A stretch of 64,000 nt of DNA, from positions 248,001 through 312,000 of the forward strand of contig NZ_JANAIE010000001.1 of the NCBI RefSeq assembly GCF_029664245.1. Direction: 5' to 3'. The notes beneath the pieces were generated by a model. The model searched no databases. It was not told where the DNA came from and saw nothing but the letters and a program-made list of their open reading frames with translations. Position 1 is the first letter of the stretch; each line of letters begins with the position of its first letter. Source of the DNA: Profundicola chukchiensis. GTDB taxonomy: Bacteria > Bacteroidota > Bacteroidia > Flavobacteriales > Weeksellaceae. Below, one piece after another: positions 43,440 through 55,670 of the stretch. The position numbers were made by a program, and so were the translations under genes.

Positions 43440-45239
43440 ATGAAGAACATCAGGAATTTTTGCATTATTGCGCATATTGATCATGGTAAGAGCACATTAG
43501 CTGATAGGCTATTAGCCTTTACTCAATCAGTTACTGAGCGAGAAATGAAAGCGCAGTTATTAGACAATATGGATTTGGAGCGCGAACGTGGGATTACAAT
43601 TAAATCACACGCGATTCAAATGGATTATGTCTATGAAGGAGAAACTTATACGCTAAATTTAATCGATACCCCAGGCCACGTGGACTTCTCATATGAGGTT
43701 TCACGTTCTATTGCCGCTTGTGAGGGTGCATTATTAATTGTGGATGCGGCACAAAGTATTCAAGCACAAACGATTTCTAATTTATATTTAGCTATTGAGA
43801 ATGATTTAGAGATTATTCCAATTTTAAATAAAATTGATTTACCAAGTGCCAACCCAGATGAGGTTTCAGATGACATCATAGATTTATTAGGCTGTGATTT
43901 AGAAGACATTATTCACGCAAGTGGAAAGACTGGATTTGGAGTTGATAAAATCTTAGAAGCTATTATTAAAAGAGTTCCGGCTCCAGAGGGAGATCCAGAA
44001 GCGCCTTTACAAGCTCTTATTTTTGACTCTGTTTATAATCCATTCCGTGGTGTAGAAGCTTACTTTAAAGTTGTTAATGGAAAAATTAACAAAGGTGAAG
44101 AAGTAATGTTTATGCAAACGGGCAAAAAATATTTTGCTGACGAAGTTGGTACTTTAAAACTTCAGCAAATTCCAAAGAAAACTATCAATACGGGAGACGT
44201 AGGTTATATTATTTCTGGAATTAAAACCGCAGTTGACGTAAAAGTGGGTGATACAATTACCTCTGTTAAAAACCCAGCTGAAAAGGCTATTGAAGGATTC
44301 GAGGATGTAAAACCTATGGTATTCGCCGGGATTTACCCAGTGGACACCGAGGATTATGAAGAGCTAACTTATTCACTTGAGAAATTACAGTTGAATGACG
44401 CGTCTTTAACTTTTGAAAAAGAAAGTTCGGCGGCTTTAGGATTTGGATTTAGATGTGGATTCTTAGGAATGCTACACTTGGAGATTATTCAAGAGCGATT
44501 GGAGCGCGAGTTTAACATGACCGTAATTACTACGGTGCCTAACGTATCATACCAAGCATTTACAACCAAAAATCCAGATGTTCCTATCGTTGTAAACAAC
44601 CCTTCTGATTTACCAGATCCGAATGGACTTGATCGTGTGGAAGAGCCTTACATTAAAGCAACTATCATTACTGCTGCAGAATATGTAGGTAACGTAATGA
44701 CTTTATGTATTGAAAAACGTGGAGAAATTGTCAACCAAACTTATTTAACTACGGATCGTGTTGAGCTAACCTTTAACATGCCTTTAGCGGAAGTTGTGTT
44801 TGATTTCTATGATAGATTAAAAACTATTTCTCGCGGATATGCATCGTTCGATTATCAACCAATTGGAATGCGTGCTTCTGAATTAGTAAGACTTGACATT
44901 CTAATTATGGAGGAATCTGTGGATGCTTTATCTGCTTTAGTTCACAAAGACAATGCTTATAACATCGGTAAGAAAATGTGTGAGAAATTACGCAAACTGA
45001 TCCCAAGACAGATGTTCGATATTCCAATTCAGGGAGCTATTGGAGCCAAAGTTATTGCTCGTGAGACCATTAAAGCCTTAAGAAAAGACGTAACTGCTAA
45101 ATGTTATGGTGGTGATATTTCTAGAAAGCGTAAACTATTAGAAAAGCAGAAAAAAGGTAAGAAGAAAATGCGCCAGATTGGACGTGTAGAAGTTCCACAA
45201 AGTGCATTTATGGCGGTATTGAATTTAAGTGAAGATTAA
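43440..45239 (+). CDS. lepA: Elongation factor 4 (back-translocase LepA)
   Basis: 599 aa translational GTPase acting on the ribosome. G1 [10 protein letters not shown] at the start, G3 DTPGHVDF, G4 NKIDLPSA. Domains II and III follow, with [37 protein letters not shown] in the C-terminal domain specific to LepA. Complete, with terminator. Monocistronic; lepB is not adjacent, unlike in E. coli. Confidence 0.98.
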   Translation: MKNIRNFCIIAHIDHGKSTLADRLLAFTQSVTEREMKAQLLDNMDLERERGITIKSHAIQMDYVYEGETYTLNLIDTPGHVDFSYEVSRSIAACEGALLIVDAAQSIQAQTISNLYLAIENDLEIIPILNKIDLPSANPDEVSDDIIDLLGCDLEDIIHASGKTGFGVDKILEAIIKRVPAPEGDPEAPLQALIFDSVYNPFRGVEAYFKVVNGKINKGEEVMFMQTGKKYFADEVGTLKLQQIPKKTINTGDVGYIISGIKTAVDVKVGDTITSVKNPAEKAIEGFEDVKPMVFAGIYPVDTEDYEELTYSLEKLQLNDASLTFEKESSAALGFGFRCGFLGMLHLEIIQERLEREFNMTVITTVPNVSYQAFTTKNPDVPIVVNNPSDLPDPNGLDRVEEPYIKATIITAAEYVGNVMTLCIEKRGEIVNQTYLTTDRVELTFNMPLAEVVFDFYDRLKTISRGYASFDYQPIGMRASELVRLDILIMEESVDALSALVHKDNAYNIGKKMCEKLRKLIPRQMFDIPIQGAIGAKVIARETIKALRKDVTAKCYGGDISRKRKLLEKQKKGKKKMRQIGRVEVPQSAFMAVLNLSED

Positions 45240-45260
45240 TAAATCTTACTCATATAAAAC

Positions 45261-45291
45261 AAAAAGGGTTTCCAAATCGGAAACCCTTTTT
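45261..45291. terminator. Bidirectional terminator between lepA and hisS
   Basis: 13-bp perfect stem AAAAAGGGTTTCC / GGAAACCCTTTTT with a five-base loop. Confidence 0.88.
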
Positions 45292-45313
45292 ACTTTACTA
45301 TATTTTTTAAATT

Positions 45314-46675
45314 TTAGCTTAACCCATTAATGAAATCAACTAATTTTCCTTGTTCTATGGTTTGCTGATCACCCGTTTTAAGATCTTTTAATGACAAGGT
45401 TTGGTTTTCGATTTCATCTCCTCCAATCATAACCACGTGTGTAAATCCGCCTTTATCGCCATAAGAGAATTGTTTCTTCAACTTGGCATTATCTGGATAC
45501 AACTCCGATTGAATTCCTGAGCCTCTTAATTTCTGAACTAATTTTATAGACTCTCTAGCTTCGTTTTCTCCAAAGTTGATGAATAGGATTTTCACTTTTG
45601 AATCATCAAAGTCTGGGAATAATCCTAATTCCTCTAAAACTAAATAAGTTCTATCTAAACCGAAAGAAACACCAACACCTGGCATATTTTTTAAACCAAA
45701 AATACCCGTTAAGTCATTATATCTTCCACCTCCACCGATAGATCCCATTTCGACACCTTTAGCCTTAACTTCTAAAATTGAACCAGTATAATACTCTAAT
45801 CCACGAGCTAAAGTCAGGTTTAAAACTAAATCAGCTGAATTTAATCCAACTAAATTTTCATTGATAAAATTTAATTCATCAATTCCTTCCAAACCGATTT
45901 CTGAAGTAGACAAAACTTCTTTTAATGCCTCAGTTTGCTCGGCAAAAGAGCCGTTAATATCAAACACAGGAGATAATTTTGCAATCGCATCCTCTGATAT
46001 TCCTTTTTGCTGCATTTCTTCGATTACCTTTTCTCTGCCTATTTTATCTAATTTATCTAACGCTACGGTGAAGTCGATTAACTGATCTTGAATGTTCGCC
46101 ACTTCAGCTAAACCAGATAATACTTTTCTATTATTAATATGTATTTCTGTACCCAAGCCTAGCTCTGTGTAACAAGCATCATACAATTGAATCAATTCAA
46201 TTTCTTGCCAAAGCGAAGTGCTTCCTACGATATCAGCATCACATTGGTAAAACTCTCTGAAGCGTCCTTTTTGAGGTCGATCAGCGCGCCAAACAGGTTG
46301 AATCTGATATCTTCTGAATGGAAAATTAATCTCGTTCTGATGTTGCACAACGTAACGTGCAAAAGGCACTGTAAGATCGTAGCGTAAAGCTTTATCTGAA
46401 ACTTTGGTAGTAACGCTCGCTGGATTGGCTTCTAAATCCTCAGGTTTAACTTTCTTTAAAAAGTCACCTGAATTTAAGATTTTAAAAATCAAACGATCGC
46501 CTTCTTCACCATATTTACCAGTAAGCGTACTTAGGTTTTCAAAAGAAGGTGTTTCTATCGGATGAAAGCTATAGGTTGAAAAATGTTTTTTAAGAATATT
46601 AATAATGTACTCTCGTTTTTGCACTTCTTCCGGTGAAAAATCTCTTGTTCCTTTTGGTAAAGATGGTTTTTGCAT
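45314..46675 (-). CDS. hisS: Histidyl-tRNA synthetase
   Basis: 453 aa class II synthetase. Motif 2 region [30 protein letters not shown]; histidine-specific [14 protein letters not shown]; motif 3 [16 protein letters not shown]. The C-terminal anticodon-binding domain includes [11 protein letters not shown] and [17 protein letters not shown]. Complete. A full promoter (TTTTG, 19 bases, TACCTTTG) sits 20 bases before the ATG. Confidence 0.97.
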   Translation of the reverse strand: MQKPSLPKGTRDFSPEEVQKREYIINILKKHFSTYSFHPIETPSFENLSTLTGKYGEEGDRLIFKILNSGDFLKKVKPEDLEANPASVTTKVSDKALRYDLTVPFARYVVQHQNEINFPFRRYQIQPVWRADRPQKGRFREFYQCDADIVGSTSLWQEIELIQLYDACYTELGLGTEIHINNRKVLSGLAEVANIQDQLIDFTVALDKLDKIGREKVIEEMQQKGISEDAIAKLSPVFDINGSFAEQTEALKEVLSTSEIGLEGIDELNFINENLVGLNSADLVLNLTLARGLEYYTGSILEVKAKGVEMGSIGGGGRYNDLTGIFGLKNMPGVGVSFGLDRTYLVLEELGLFPDFDDSKVKILFINFGENEARESIKLVQKLRGSGIQSELYPDNAKLKKQFSYGDKGGFTHVVMIGGDEIENQTLSLKDLKTGDQQTIEQGKLVDFINGLS

Positions 46676-46695
46676 TTTTATTTTAATTGAATTGA

Positions 46696-46727
46696 CAAAG
46701 GTAGTTATGTGTATTATGTAATCAAAA
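46696..46727 (-). promoter_or_regulatory. Promoter of hisS
   Basis: On the minus strand TTTTG (46727-46723), 19 bases, TACCTTTG (46703-46696). Both elements are at consensus spacing. The -33 element directly follows the T-run of the preceding terminator. Confidence 0.72.
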
Positions 46728-46729
46728 TG

Positions 46730-46765
46730 AAAAAACCTTCAAGATTGAATTCATCTCGAAGGTTT
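46730..46765 (-). terminator. Terminator of pepD
   Basis: Stem AAACCTTC / GAAGGTTT (46733-46740, 46758-46765), extended inward around the palindrome TGAATTCA, with six Ts on the minus strand. Confidence 0.7.
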
Positions 46766-46829
46766 CTTTTATAGAGACTAAAGTGATTGAAGTTTTTTGT
46801 AAACTTCGCTCACCAGTAAATGATCTATA

Positions 46830-48290
46830 TTATTTTTTTGGTGTTTGCTTCAAGATTTCTAGTAAATATTTCCAGAACTTTTGAGTTGAAGAAATACTTG
46901 CTCTTTCGTCTGGTGAATGCGCACCAAGAATGGTTGGCCCAAAAGAAATCATATCCAATCCTGGAATTCTTTCTCCCAAAATACCACATTCTAAACCTGC
47001 GTGGCAAGCTGCTACATTAGGTTGCTCATTGAACATTTCTTTGTATAAACCTTCTAATGTCTTTAAGATTTCAGAATTTGGATTCGGTTGCCATCCTGGG
47101 TATGAACCAGAGAATACAGTTTCAAAACCTGCAGTATCAAAAGCTTCTTTTAATTTGTTCGCAACTTCTTCTTTTGAAGACTCAACACTACTACGGGTTA
47201 AATTTTGAACTTCAGCTTTCCCATCTTTTAACTCAACACGCGCAACGTTGTTAGAAGCTTCCACTAAATCAGGAATATCTGCACTCATTTTATACACTCC
47301 ATTGTGTAAAGAATGTATCATTTGAGTGAATTTTCTTGAATCCTCCTTGTTCAAAGCTTTCGCAGGCGCTGCAACCTCAGCATCAATGTGTATAGTTAAA
47401 TCTGGATCTACATCCTCAAAGTCTTTTTTGATTTCCCATGCAGCCTTTTCGATTTCTCTTGAAACCTCAGCTACATCTGAGTTATCAATAATCACCATCG
47501 CCCAAGCTTCTCTAGGAATAGCGTTTCTTAATCCACCACCTTTCACTTCTGCAATTCTGTATTCTTTTGAAATAGAACAAAGCAGACGTCCTAAGATTTT
47601 ATTTGAGTTTCCTAAACCTTTATGAATTTCCATTCCAGAGTGACCACCGTTTAGACCAGTTACAGAAATTTTAATCCCATAATTGTCATTATCATCTACA
47701 TCATGCATTTCGTAGCTACGACTTGCAGTTACATCTATACCACCTGCACATCCGATTCCGATTTCGTCATCTTCTTCGGTGTCTAAATTCAATAAAATTC
47801 GACCATCTAAAAGACTTCCATCTAAATTCTGAGCACCTGTCATTCCTGTTTCCTCATCAATAGTGAAAAGAGCCTCAATAGGTGGGTGAACAACATCTTT
47901 GCTCTTTAGAATCGCCATAATAGCCGCTACCCCTAAACCATTATCTGCACCAAGTGTGGTTCCTTTAGCCTTAACCCAGTCACCATCTACCATCATTTCA
48001 ATTCCTTGGGTATCAAAATCAAAATCGGTATCGTTATTTTTTTGGTGAACCATATCAAGGTGTGATTGTAAAATCACTGTTTTACGGTCTTCCATTCCCG
48101 CAGATGCAGGTTTCTTGATGATTACGTTTCCAATTGCATCTTCTAAAGTTTCTAAACCTAAAGAATTACCAAAGTCCACCATGAATTCGCGAACTTTTTC
48201 TTCTCTTTTAGAAGCACGCGGAACTGCATTTAGGTCTGCAAATTGAGTCCAAACTTCTTTTGGCTCAAGATCTCTAATTATATCGTTCAT
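46830..48290 (-). CDS. pepD: Aminoacyl-histidine dipeptidase (M20 family)
   Basis: 486 aa cytosolic zinc peptidase that cleaves dipeptides such as Xaa-His. Metal and catalytic segments: LQSHLDMVHQ, TTLGADNGLG, TIDEETGMTGA (general base Glu) and NLDTEEDDEIGIGCAGG, the last typical of PepD. The lid/dimer domain starts around residue 205 (LNGGHSGMEIHKGLGNS). A C-terminal His ligand lies in GPTILGAHSPDE. No signal peptide. The neighbouring M20 gene, transcribed the same way, lies 81 bases upstream; a shared transcript is possible but not evident. Confidence 0.95.
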   Translation of the reverse strand: MNDIIRDLEPKEVWTQFADLNAVPRASKREEKVREFMVDFGNSLGLETLEDAIGNVIIKKPASAGMEDRKTVILQSHLDMVHQKNNDTDFDFDTQGIEMMVDGDWVKAKGTTLGADNGLGVAAIMAILKSKDVVHPPIEALFTIDEETGMTGAQNLDGSLLDGRILLNLDTEEDDEIGIGCAGGIDVTASRSYEMHDVDDNDNYGIKISVTGLNGGHSGMEIHKGLGNSNKILGRLLCSISKEYRIAEVKGGGLRNAIPREAWAMVIIDNSDVAEVSREIEKAAWEIKKDFEDVDPDLTIHIDAEVAAPAKALNKEDSRKFTQMIHSLHNGVYKMSADIPDLVEASNNVARVELKDGKAEVQNLTRSSVESSKEEVANKLKEAFDTAGFETVFSGSYPGWQPNPNSEILKTLEGLYKEMFNEQPNVAACHAGLECGILGERIPGLDMISFGPTILGAHSPDERASISSTQKFWKYLLEILKQTPKK

Positions 48291-48371
48291 TTATTATTTG
48301 TTTTAAAATTATGTGAAAACTGCTGTTTTATCCAACAAAATCAGTTCCACTATTGGTGCTTTAGCTTTTAA

Positions 48372-49754
48372 TTAAGCTTCTGCGAAATATTTAAAGAAAA
48401 ATGGTATTGTCTCAATTCCTTTGTAGAAATTAAATACTCCAAAGTTCTCATTAGGAGAGTGAATTACATCTGAATCTAAACCAAATCCTAACAATACAGA
48501 TTTACTTCCTAATTCCTCTTCAAATAAAGCAACAATTGGGATACTACCTCCACTTCTAAAAGGAATAGCTTCTTTTCCAAAAGTATGCGTCATAGCTTTT
48601 TTAGCCGCTAAATATCCTTTACTATCAATTGGCAACACATAACCTTTACCACCGTGGTGAGGTTTTGTAGTAACTTCAACACTATCTGGCGCGATAGACT
48701 CGAAGTGCTCACAGAATAATTGGGTAATTTTCTCTGGGTCCTGTCCTGGAACTAAACGCATAGAAATCTTGGCTTCTGCATAAGAAGGAATCACAGTTTT
48801 AGCTCCTTCTCCAATATATCCACCCCAAATTCCATTAACGTCTAAAGTTGGACGGATAGAGTTTCTTTCCATAGTTACATAGCCTTCCTCTCCTTGAATA
48901 TCTTTAATACCGATGGACTTTTTGTAGTTTTCTAAATCAAATGGAACTTTTGCCATTTCAGCACGCTCTTCATCACTTAATTCAATCACATCGTCGTAGA
49001 ATCCTTTCACGGTAATTTTCCCGTTTTCATCGTGTAATTGACCAATCATATCACATAAAACATTGATTGGATTCGGAACAGCTCCTCCATATAAACCAGA
49101 GTGTAAGTCTAAATCAGGTCCTTTAACCTTAACCTCAACGTAGCTTAATCCTCTCAATCCTGTACACAAAGACGGAACGTCCTTAGCTACTAAACTCGTA
49201 TCTGAGATTAAAATAACATCGTTAGCAAGTTTCTCTCGATTATTTTTAACAAAGTCACCCAAGTTTTCTGAACCAACTTCTTCTTCACCTTCAATCATAA
49301 ACTTAACATTACAAGGAAGTTCACCAGCTGACATCATAGCTTCAAAAGCCTTTAGGTGCATAAAGAATTGACCTTTATCATCAGCAGAACCACGCGCAAA
49401 GATTGCGCCTTCTGGATGAATGTCTGTTTTCTTAATCACCGGCTCAAAAGGACCTGATTCCCATAAGTCTAGCGGATCTGGCGGTTGAACATCATAGTGA
49501 CCATAAACAAGGACAGTAGGTAAATTCTCATCGATAATTTTCTCTCCATAAACCACTGGATAACCTGCAGTTTCACAAATTTCAACATTATCAGCTCCTG
49601 CTTCTTTTAAAAAGTCAGCTGTTTTTTGTGCTGTGTCTAACATGTCTTGCACATAAACAGGGTCTGCACTAATCGATGGAATTCTGAGCAATTCAAAAAG
49701 CTCATCTAAAAATCTTTGTTTATTTTCTTGTATGTAATTTTGCGTTGCGTCCAT
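48372..49754 (-). CDS. Dipeptidase, M20 family (CNDP/ArgE/DapE-like)
   Basis: 460 aa. Zinc-ligand segments YGHYDVQPPDP, ARGSADDKGQF, EGEEEVGSENL, a lid domain beginning near LDLHSGLYGGAVPNP, and the last ligand in DSDVIHSPNENF. These match the carnosinase-like CNDP group. Cytosolic, with no signal peptide. Together with pepD and two exported M1 enzymes it suggests active peptide catabolism. Exact substrate unknown. The upstream region has TATATTTA (49789-49782), one base from the -7 consensus. Confidence 0.9.
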   Translation of the reverse strand: MDATQNYIQENKQRFLDELFELLRIPSISADPVYVQDMLDTAQKTADFLKEAGADNVEICETAGYPVVYGEKIIDENLPTVLVYGHYDVQPPDPLDLWESGPFEPVIKKTDIHPEGAIFARGSADDKGQFFMHLKAFEAMMSAGELPCNVKFMIEGEEEVGSENLGDFVKNNREKLANDVILISDTSLVAKDVPSLCTGLRGLSYVEVKVKGPDLDLHSGLYGGAVPNPINVLCDMIGQLHDENGKITVKGFYDDVIELSDEERAEMAKVPFDLENYKKSIGIKDIQGEEGYVTMERNSIRPTLDVNGIWGGYIGEGAKTVIPSYAEAKISMRLVPGQDPEKITQLFCEHFESIAPDSVEVTTKPHHGGKGYVLPIDSKGYLAAKKAMTHTFGKEAIPFRSGGSIPIVALFEEELGSKSVLLGFGLDSDVIHSPNENFGVFNFYKGIETIPFFFKYFAEA

Positions 49755-49907
49755 TAAAAATTTTAATTATTTCTTAATAGGTAAATATACAAAAAATGAG
49801 TAGAGTGAAAGATTTGATTCCGGGAAGTTTATTCAAGATTTTTCACCCAAAAGGACTAAACTTCAGTCAAAATCGGGCAAATAGCTCTATTTTTAGATAA
49901 GCTATCC

Positions 49908-49915
49908 TATATTTG
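49908..49915 (+). promoter_or_regulatory. -7 element of the histidine kinase gene, leaderless spacing
   Basis: TATATTTG, an exact match, with only five bases (49916-49920) before the ATG. Confidence 0.55.
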
Positions 49916-49920
49916 TCTTA

Positions 49921-51102
49921 ATGAAGCTAAAATTTGATCCACAAAATTTACTTAACAATCGAAACCTCAATAAATGGTTGGGTTTCGCGCTTGCTTCTAT
50001 GATTGTAATCCTAACGATTTGGATGTCTAATTCTATTGTTCAGAATTTAAAGGAAGAGGAACAAAAGAAAATGGAAACCATTGTAAAGGCGACTGAGCTT
50101 CTTGGTTCTCTAGACACATCTGATGATGCTAGGAGAATTGCTCTTAAAATTATTGAGGACAATACTTCCATGCCGATGATTTTGGTGGATGAAAACAAAG
50201 AGGCTTATGAGGTTAGAAATCTCGAAAAACTCGAGAATGATTTATTGACGGATTCTATTTTTTTAAAGCAAAAACTAAGTGAATTAGAAGCTATTCATGA
50301 TCCGATAGAAGTAAATCTACCTTTTGGAAAACAATATATATACTATCAAAACTCATCACTTTTAACCAAGCTGAGATATTATCCATTGGCATTATTAATC
50401 ATTTTATTGTCTTTTGCGGCCTTTACTGTTTGGTATTTTAGAACTTTAGAAAGAACCCAACGAAGCTTTCTTTGGGCAGGAATGGCCAAAGAAACGGCTC
50501 ATCAAATCGGGACACCTCTTTCTTCTCTTTTAGGTTGGATTGAAATTTTAAGACTAGAAAATGTAGATCCCGATACGCTCTCTGAAATTGAAAATGATGT
50601 ACAAAGATTGAATCAAATTGCTGAACGATTTTCTAAAATTGGTTCACGCCCTACTCTACACCCACATAATATTGTTGAAATCTGCGAGAATACTTATAAT
50701 TATCTTAAACCAAGAATTTCAACAGGTATTAATTTTCAGTTGAGAACTAAATCACCTGAAATCATGGTGGACTGTAACCCAGAACTTCTGAGTTGGGTAT
50801 TGGAAAATTTAGTGAGAAACGCTGTGGATGCTATGCAAAATCGCGGTAAAATTGAAATTCGCGCTAGTATAAAAGACAACAAAGCAGTCATAACTGTAAC
50901 CGATGATGGTTCTGGAATTCCAAGTAAATTGCAAAAAAGAATTTTCGAGCCAGGATATACGACCAAAAAACGTGGTTGGGGATTAGGTTTAAGTCTAGCT
51001 AAACGCATCATCAATGAATACCACGACGGTCAAATCTTCGTCGCCCAATCTGACAAGGAACATGGAACTCAGTTTAAAATTATATTAAAAACAAGCAAAT
51101 AG
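49921..51102 (+). CDS. Orphan sensor histidine kinase
   Basis: 393 aa. Two transmembrane helices (about 19-40 and 155-173) flank a periplasmic sensor of about 115 residues. The dimerisation helix reads AKETAHQIGTPLSSLLGW with H194 as phospho-acceptor; the residue after it is Gln, where most kinases have Glu or Asp. The ATPase domain has N-box ENLVRNAVDAM, DDGSGIP (G1), FEPGYTTKKRGWGLGLSLAKRI (F and G2). No HAMP domain is evident and no response regulator is adjacent, so signal and partner are unknown. It is followed by hemA after 135 bases with a separate promoter. Confidence 0.92.
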   Translation: MKLKFDPQNLLNNRNLNKWLGFALASMIVILTIWMSNSIVQNLKEEEQKKMETIVKATELLGSLDTSDDARRIALKIIEDNTSMPMILVDENKEAYEVRNLEKLENDLLTDSIFLKQKLSELEAIHDPIEVNLPFGKQYIYYQNSSLLTKLRYYPLALLIILLSFAAFTVWYFRTLERTQRSFLWAGMAKETAHQIGTPLSSLLGWIEILRLENVDPDTLSEIENDVQRLNQIAERFSKIGSRPTLHPHNIVEICENTYNYLKPRISTGINFQLRTKSPEIMVDCNPELLSWVLENLVRNAVDAMQNRGKIEIRASIKDNKAVITVTDDGSGIPSKLQKRIFEPGYTTKKRGWGLGLSLAKRIINEYHDGQIFVAQSDKEHGTQFKIILKTSK

Positions 51103-51212
51103 TTCCATTTTTAATCGGTTTGAATCTTAACAAAATCGACTTTTATTCAGGCTAATAGCGTTAAGCTTTTGGGATATAACTTAAATCATATGTTTTTGTC
51201 TTAATTTATTGG

Positions 51213-51220
51213 TAAATTTG
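51213..51220 (+). promoter_or_regulatory. -7 element of hemA-hemC
   Basis: TAAATTTG, an exact match, 17 bases before the ATG. A TTTTTG lies 14 bases upstream, closer than the usual -33 spacing. Confidence 0.5.
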
Positions 51221-51237
51221 CACTCGCAGTTTGAACT

Positions 51238-52479
51238 ATGCATTACCACGAGAGTTTACATAATTTTAAGGTTATTGGGATTAGTTATGAAAAGGCCGAT
51301 GTGGAGACACGCGGGCAGTTTGCATTTCTAGACCAATACGCTGATGACTTTATACAAAAATCTAAAGAAAACAATATAGAGGATTTCTTTGTTTTGTCTA
51401 CTTGTAATCGTACCGAGATATATTACTTCGGTTCGGAAGATGATAAAATGAAGGATATTTATTGTGATCAAGTTCAGGGAGATAAAGAGTTATTCGATGA
51501 GATTACCTTTGTTAAAGCCGGACGAGATGCTATCCACCATCTATTTAGAGTTTCTACAGGAATTGAAAGTCAGATTTTAGGTGATTTTGAGGTTTTAGCT
51601 CAAATGAAGAAGGCTTTTAAGGCCTTTAAAAAGAAAGGAACTTCCAATGCTCGTATGGAGCGAATCATGAATACCGCGATTCAGATTAGTAAGCAAATCA
51701 AGAATGAAACATCCTTAAGTGATGGAGCTACTTCGGTTTCGTATGCAGCGGTTCAGTATATTATTCAGAATATTCCTGATTTCAATGAAAAGAAGATTCT
51801 ATTATTTGGAACAGGTAAGATTGGAAGAAATACTTGTGAGAATTTAGTTAAGCATTCTGATAATAAACATATTACACTGGTAAACAGAACACCAGAAAAA
51901 GCAGAAGCTTTAGGTAAAAAATTACAGCTTACATATAAGCCTATCGAGGAGTTAGAAAAAGAATTATCTAACACAGATATTTTAATTGTTGCAACTGGAG
52001 CTCCCAAGCCAACCATTTATAAATCTCTACTTCCACAAGACAGAGAAATGTTGGTGATAGATTTATCTATTCCAGAAAACGTAGCCAAAGATGTAGACGA
52101 GCTAGAAAAAATTCAAGTTCTGAATGTTGATGAGCTTTCTAACATCATTAATAAAACATTAAAATCTAGAGAATCTGAAATCCCAAAAGTTGAAACAATT
52201 ATTCGACTTAAATTATGGGAATTCGAGGATTGGATTGAATCTAGGAAATATGTTCCAGCTATCGAAGCATTTAAAGATAGAATGGAATTCTTGAAATATC
52301 ACGAGAAAAAGCAACTTCAGAAGAAGGAAGTAGAATTAAATGGTAAAGATCCTTTATCGGAAAGATTAATTCAAAAAATGACTAATCAATTTGCATCGCA
52401 TATTATGGAGAACCCTGATTCTGCAGATGAAGTTATTGAATTAATGAATAAAGTCTTTAATTTAGAATTGGAGAAATGA
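51238..52479 (+). CDS. hemA: Glutamyl-tRNA reductase
   Basis: 413 aa. Reduces glutamyl-tRNA to glutamate-1-semialdehyde, the first step of C5 tetrapyrrole synthesis. Catalytic Cys is C56 in LSTCNRTEIYY. GIESQILGDFEVLAQMKKAF, NADPH-binding ILLFGTGKIGRNTCENL, and the C-terminal dimerisation helix are present. Its stop overlaps the hemC start as ATGA, so the two are translationally coupled. No hemL or hemD is visible in the window. Confidence 0.97.
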   Translation: MHYHESLHNFKVIGISYEKADVETRGQFAFLDQYADDFIQKSKENNIEDFFVLSTCNRTEIYYFGSEDDKMKDIYCDQVQGDKELFDEITFVKAGRDAIHHLFRVSTGIESQILGDFEVLAQMKKAFKAFKKKGTSNARMERIMNTAIQISKQIKNETSLSDGATSVSYAAVQYIIQNIPDFNEKKILLFGTGKIGRNTCENLVKHSDNKHITLVNRTPEKAEALGKKLQLTYKPIEELEKELSNTDILIVATGAPKPTIYKSLLPQDREMLVIDLSIPENVAKDVDELEKIQVLNVDELSNIINKTLKSRESEIPKVETIIRLKLWEFEDWIESRKYVPAIEAFKDRMEFLKYHEKKQLQKKEVELNGKDPLSERLIQKMTNQFASHIMENPDSADEVIELMNKVFNLELEK

Positions 52480-53396
52480 AGCTAAGAATTGGTACTCGAA
52501 AAAGCCCACTAGCCATGTGGCAAGCCCACAAAGCACAGGCTTTATTAGAAGAAAATGGTTATGAAACCGAAATAATTCCAATTTCATCTGAAGGTGATCT
52601 TAAGTTATCTCAACCTATTTATCAATTAGGAATTACAGGTGTTTTCACTAAAACTCTAGACATTGCTTTAGTGAACAATCAAATCGATGTTGCTGTACAC
52701 AGTTTAAAAGACGTTCCAACCCTTTTGGCCAATGGGCTTAAGCTTTCTGCTTGTTTAGAAAGAGGTGACAACCGAGATATTTTTATTACTAAATCAGATG
52801 ATTTTTTCACCAAAGAGAAAAGAACCATCGCAACCGGAAGCCTTAGAAGAAGAGCATTTTGGTTAAATCAATTTCCTAATGATGAATTAGTTGATTTAAG
52901 AGGAAATGTTCAATTACGAATCCAAAAATTAATAGATAACGATTGGGATGCAGCCATATTTGCCTATGCTGGTCTCGATAGAAGTGAGATTTTACAAGAA
53001 CTAAAGACTAAGGGCCTAAATTATCATTTCTTACCAGAAATGGTTTCTGCTCCTTCTCAAGGAATTGTAGGGATGGTAACAAGAGATGATTTAGACCTGT
53101 CGCATATCTCAAATAAAAATGCTGAAAAAGCAGCTTTGATAGAACGATCTTTCTTGAGAAAACTACAAGGTGGTTGTACCGCACCGATTGGTGGTTTTGC
53201 TAAAATTCTAGACAACGACCAAGTGGAGTTTAAAGGTGTAGTATTAAGTTTGAACGGAAAGCAAAAAATTGAAGTCAACGAGACGGCAGCAGTAGCAGAT
53301 TCGCAAGAATTTGGAACTAGAATGGCGGATATTTGTATTGAACAAGGCGCCGCAGAAATGATTAAAAAAATTAAAAAGGAACTGAACGAAGCATAA
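52476..53396 (+). CDS. hemC: Hydroxymethylbilane synthase (porphobilinogen deaminase)
   Basis: 306 aa. Polymerises four porphobilinogens on a dipyrromethane cofactor attached to Cys; that residue is C234 in KLQGGCTAPIGG. Other signatures: IGTRKSPLAMWQA at the N-terminus, AVHSLKDVPT (catalytic Asp), ATGSLRRRAF and DLRGNVQLRI. It starts inside the last codons of hemA. Strong palindromic terminator downstream. Confidence 0.98.
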   Translation: MKLRIGTRKSPLAMWQAHKAQALLEENGYETEIIPISSEGDLKLSQPIYQLGITGVFTKTLDIALVNNQIDVAVHSLKDVPTLLANGLKLSACLERGDNRDIFITKSDDFFTKEKRTIATGSLRRRAFWLNQFPNDELVDLRGNVQLRIQKLIDNDWDAAIFAYAGLDRSEILQELKTKGLNYHFLPEMVSAPSQGIVGMVTRDDLDLSHISNKNAEKAALIERSFLRKLQGGCTAPIGGFAKILDNDQVEFKGVVLSLNGKQKIEVNETAAVADSQEFGTRMADICIEQGAAEMIKKIKKELNEA

Positions 53397-53417
53397 TTCA
53401 GTTTCAATTAAGTGCCA

Positions 53418-53453
53418 AAAAAACGGAGTTAAATTAATTTAACTCCGTTTTTT
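53418..53453. terminator. Bidirectional terminator after hemC
   Basis: 36-base perfect palindrome centred on AATTAATT, with arms containing ACGGAGTT / AACTCCGT and flanking A- and T-runs. Confidence 0.88.
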
Positions 53454-53477
53454 ATTTATATGATATTTTAAACTTAA

Positions 53478-55611
<2,134 letters not shown>

Positions 55612-55614
<3 letters not shown>

Positions 55615-55619
55615 ATTTG
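55612..55619 (+). promoter_or_regulatory. -7 element of the OmpA-family gene
   Basis: TAAATTTG, an exact match. Its first three bases are the smpB stop codon. It lies 51 bases before the ATG, implying a leader of about 45 bases. Confidence 0.45.
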
Positions 55620-55670
55620 TAATAAATTTTGTTAAATTTAATAAATAAATCAATATTAAAATTTTAGAAT

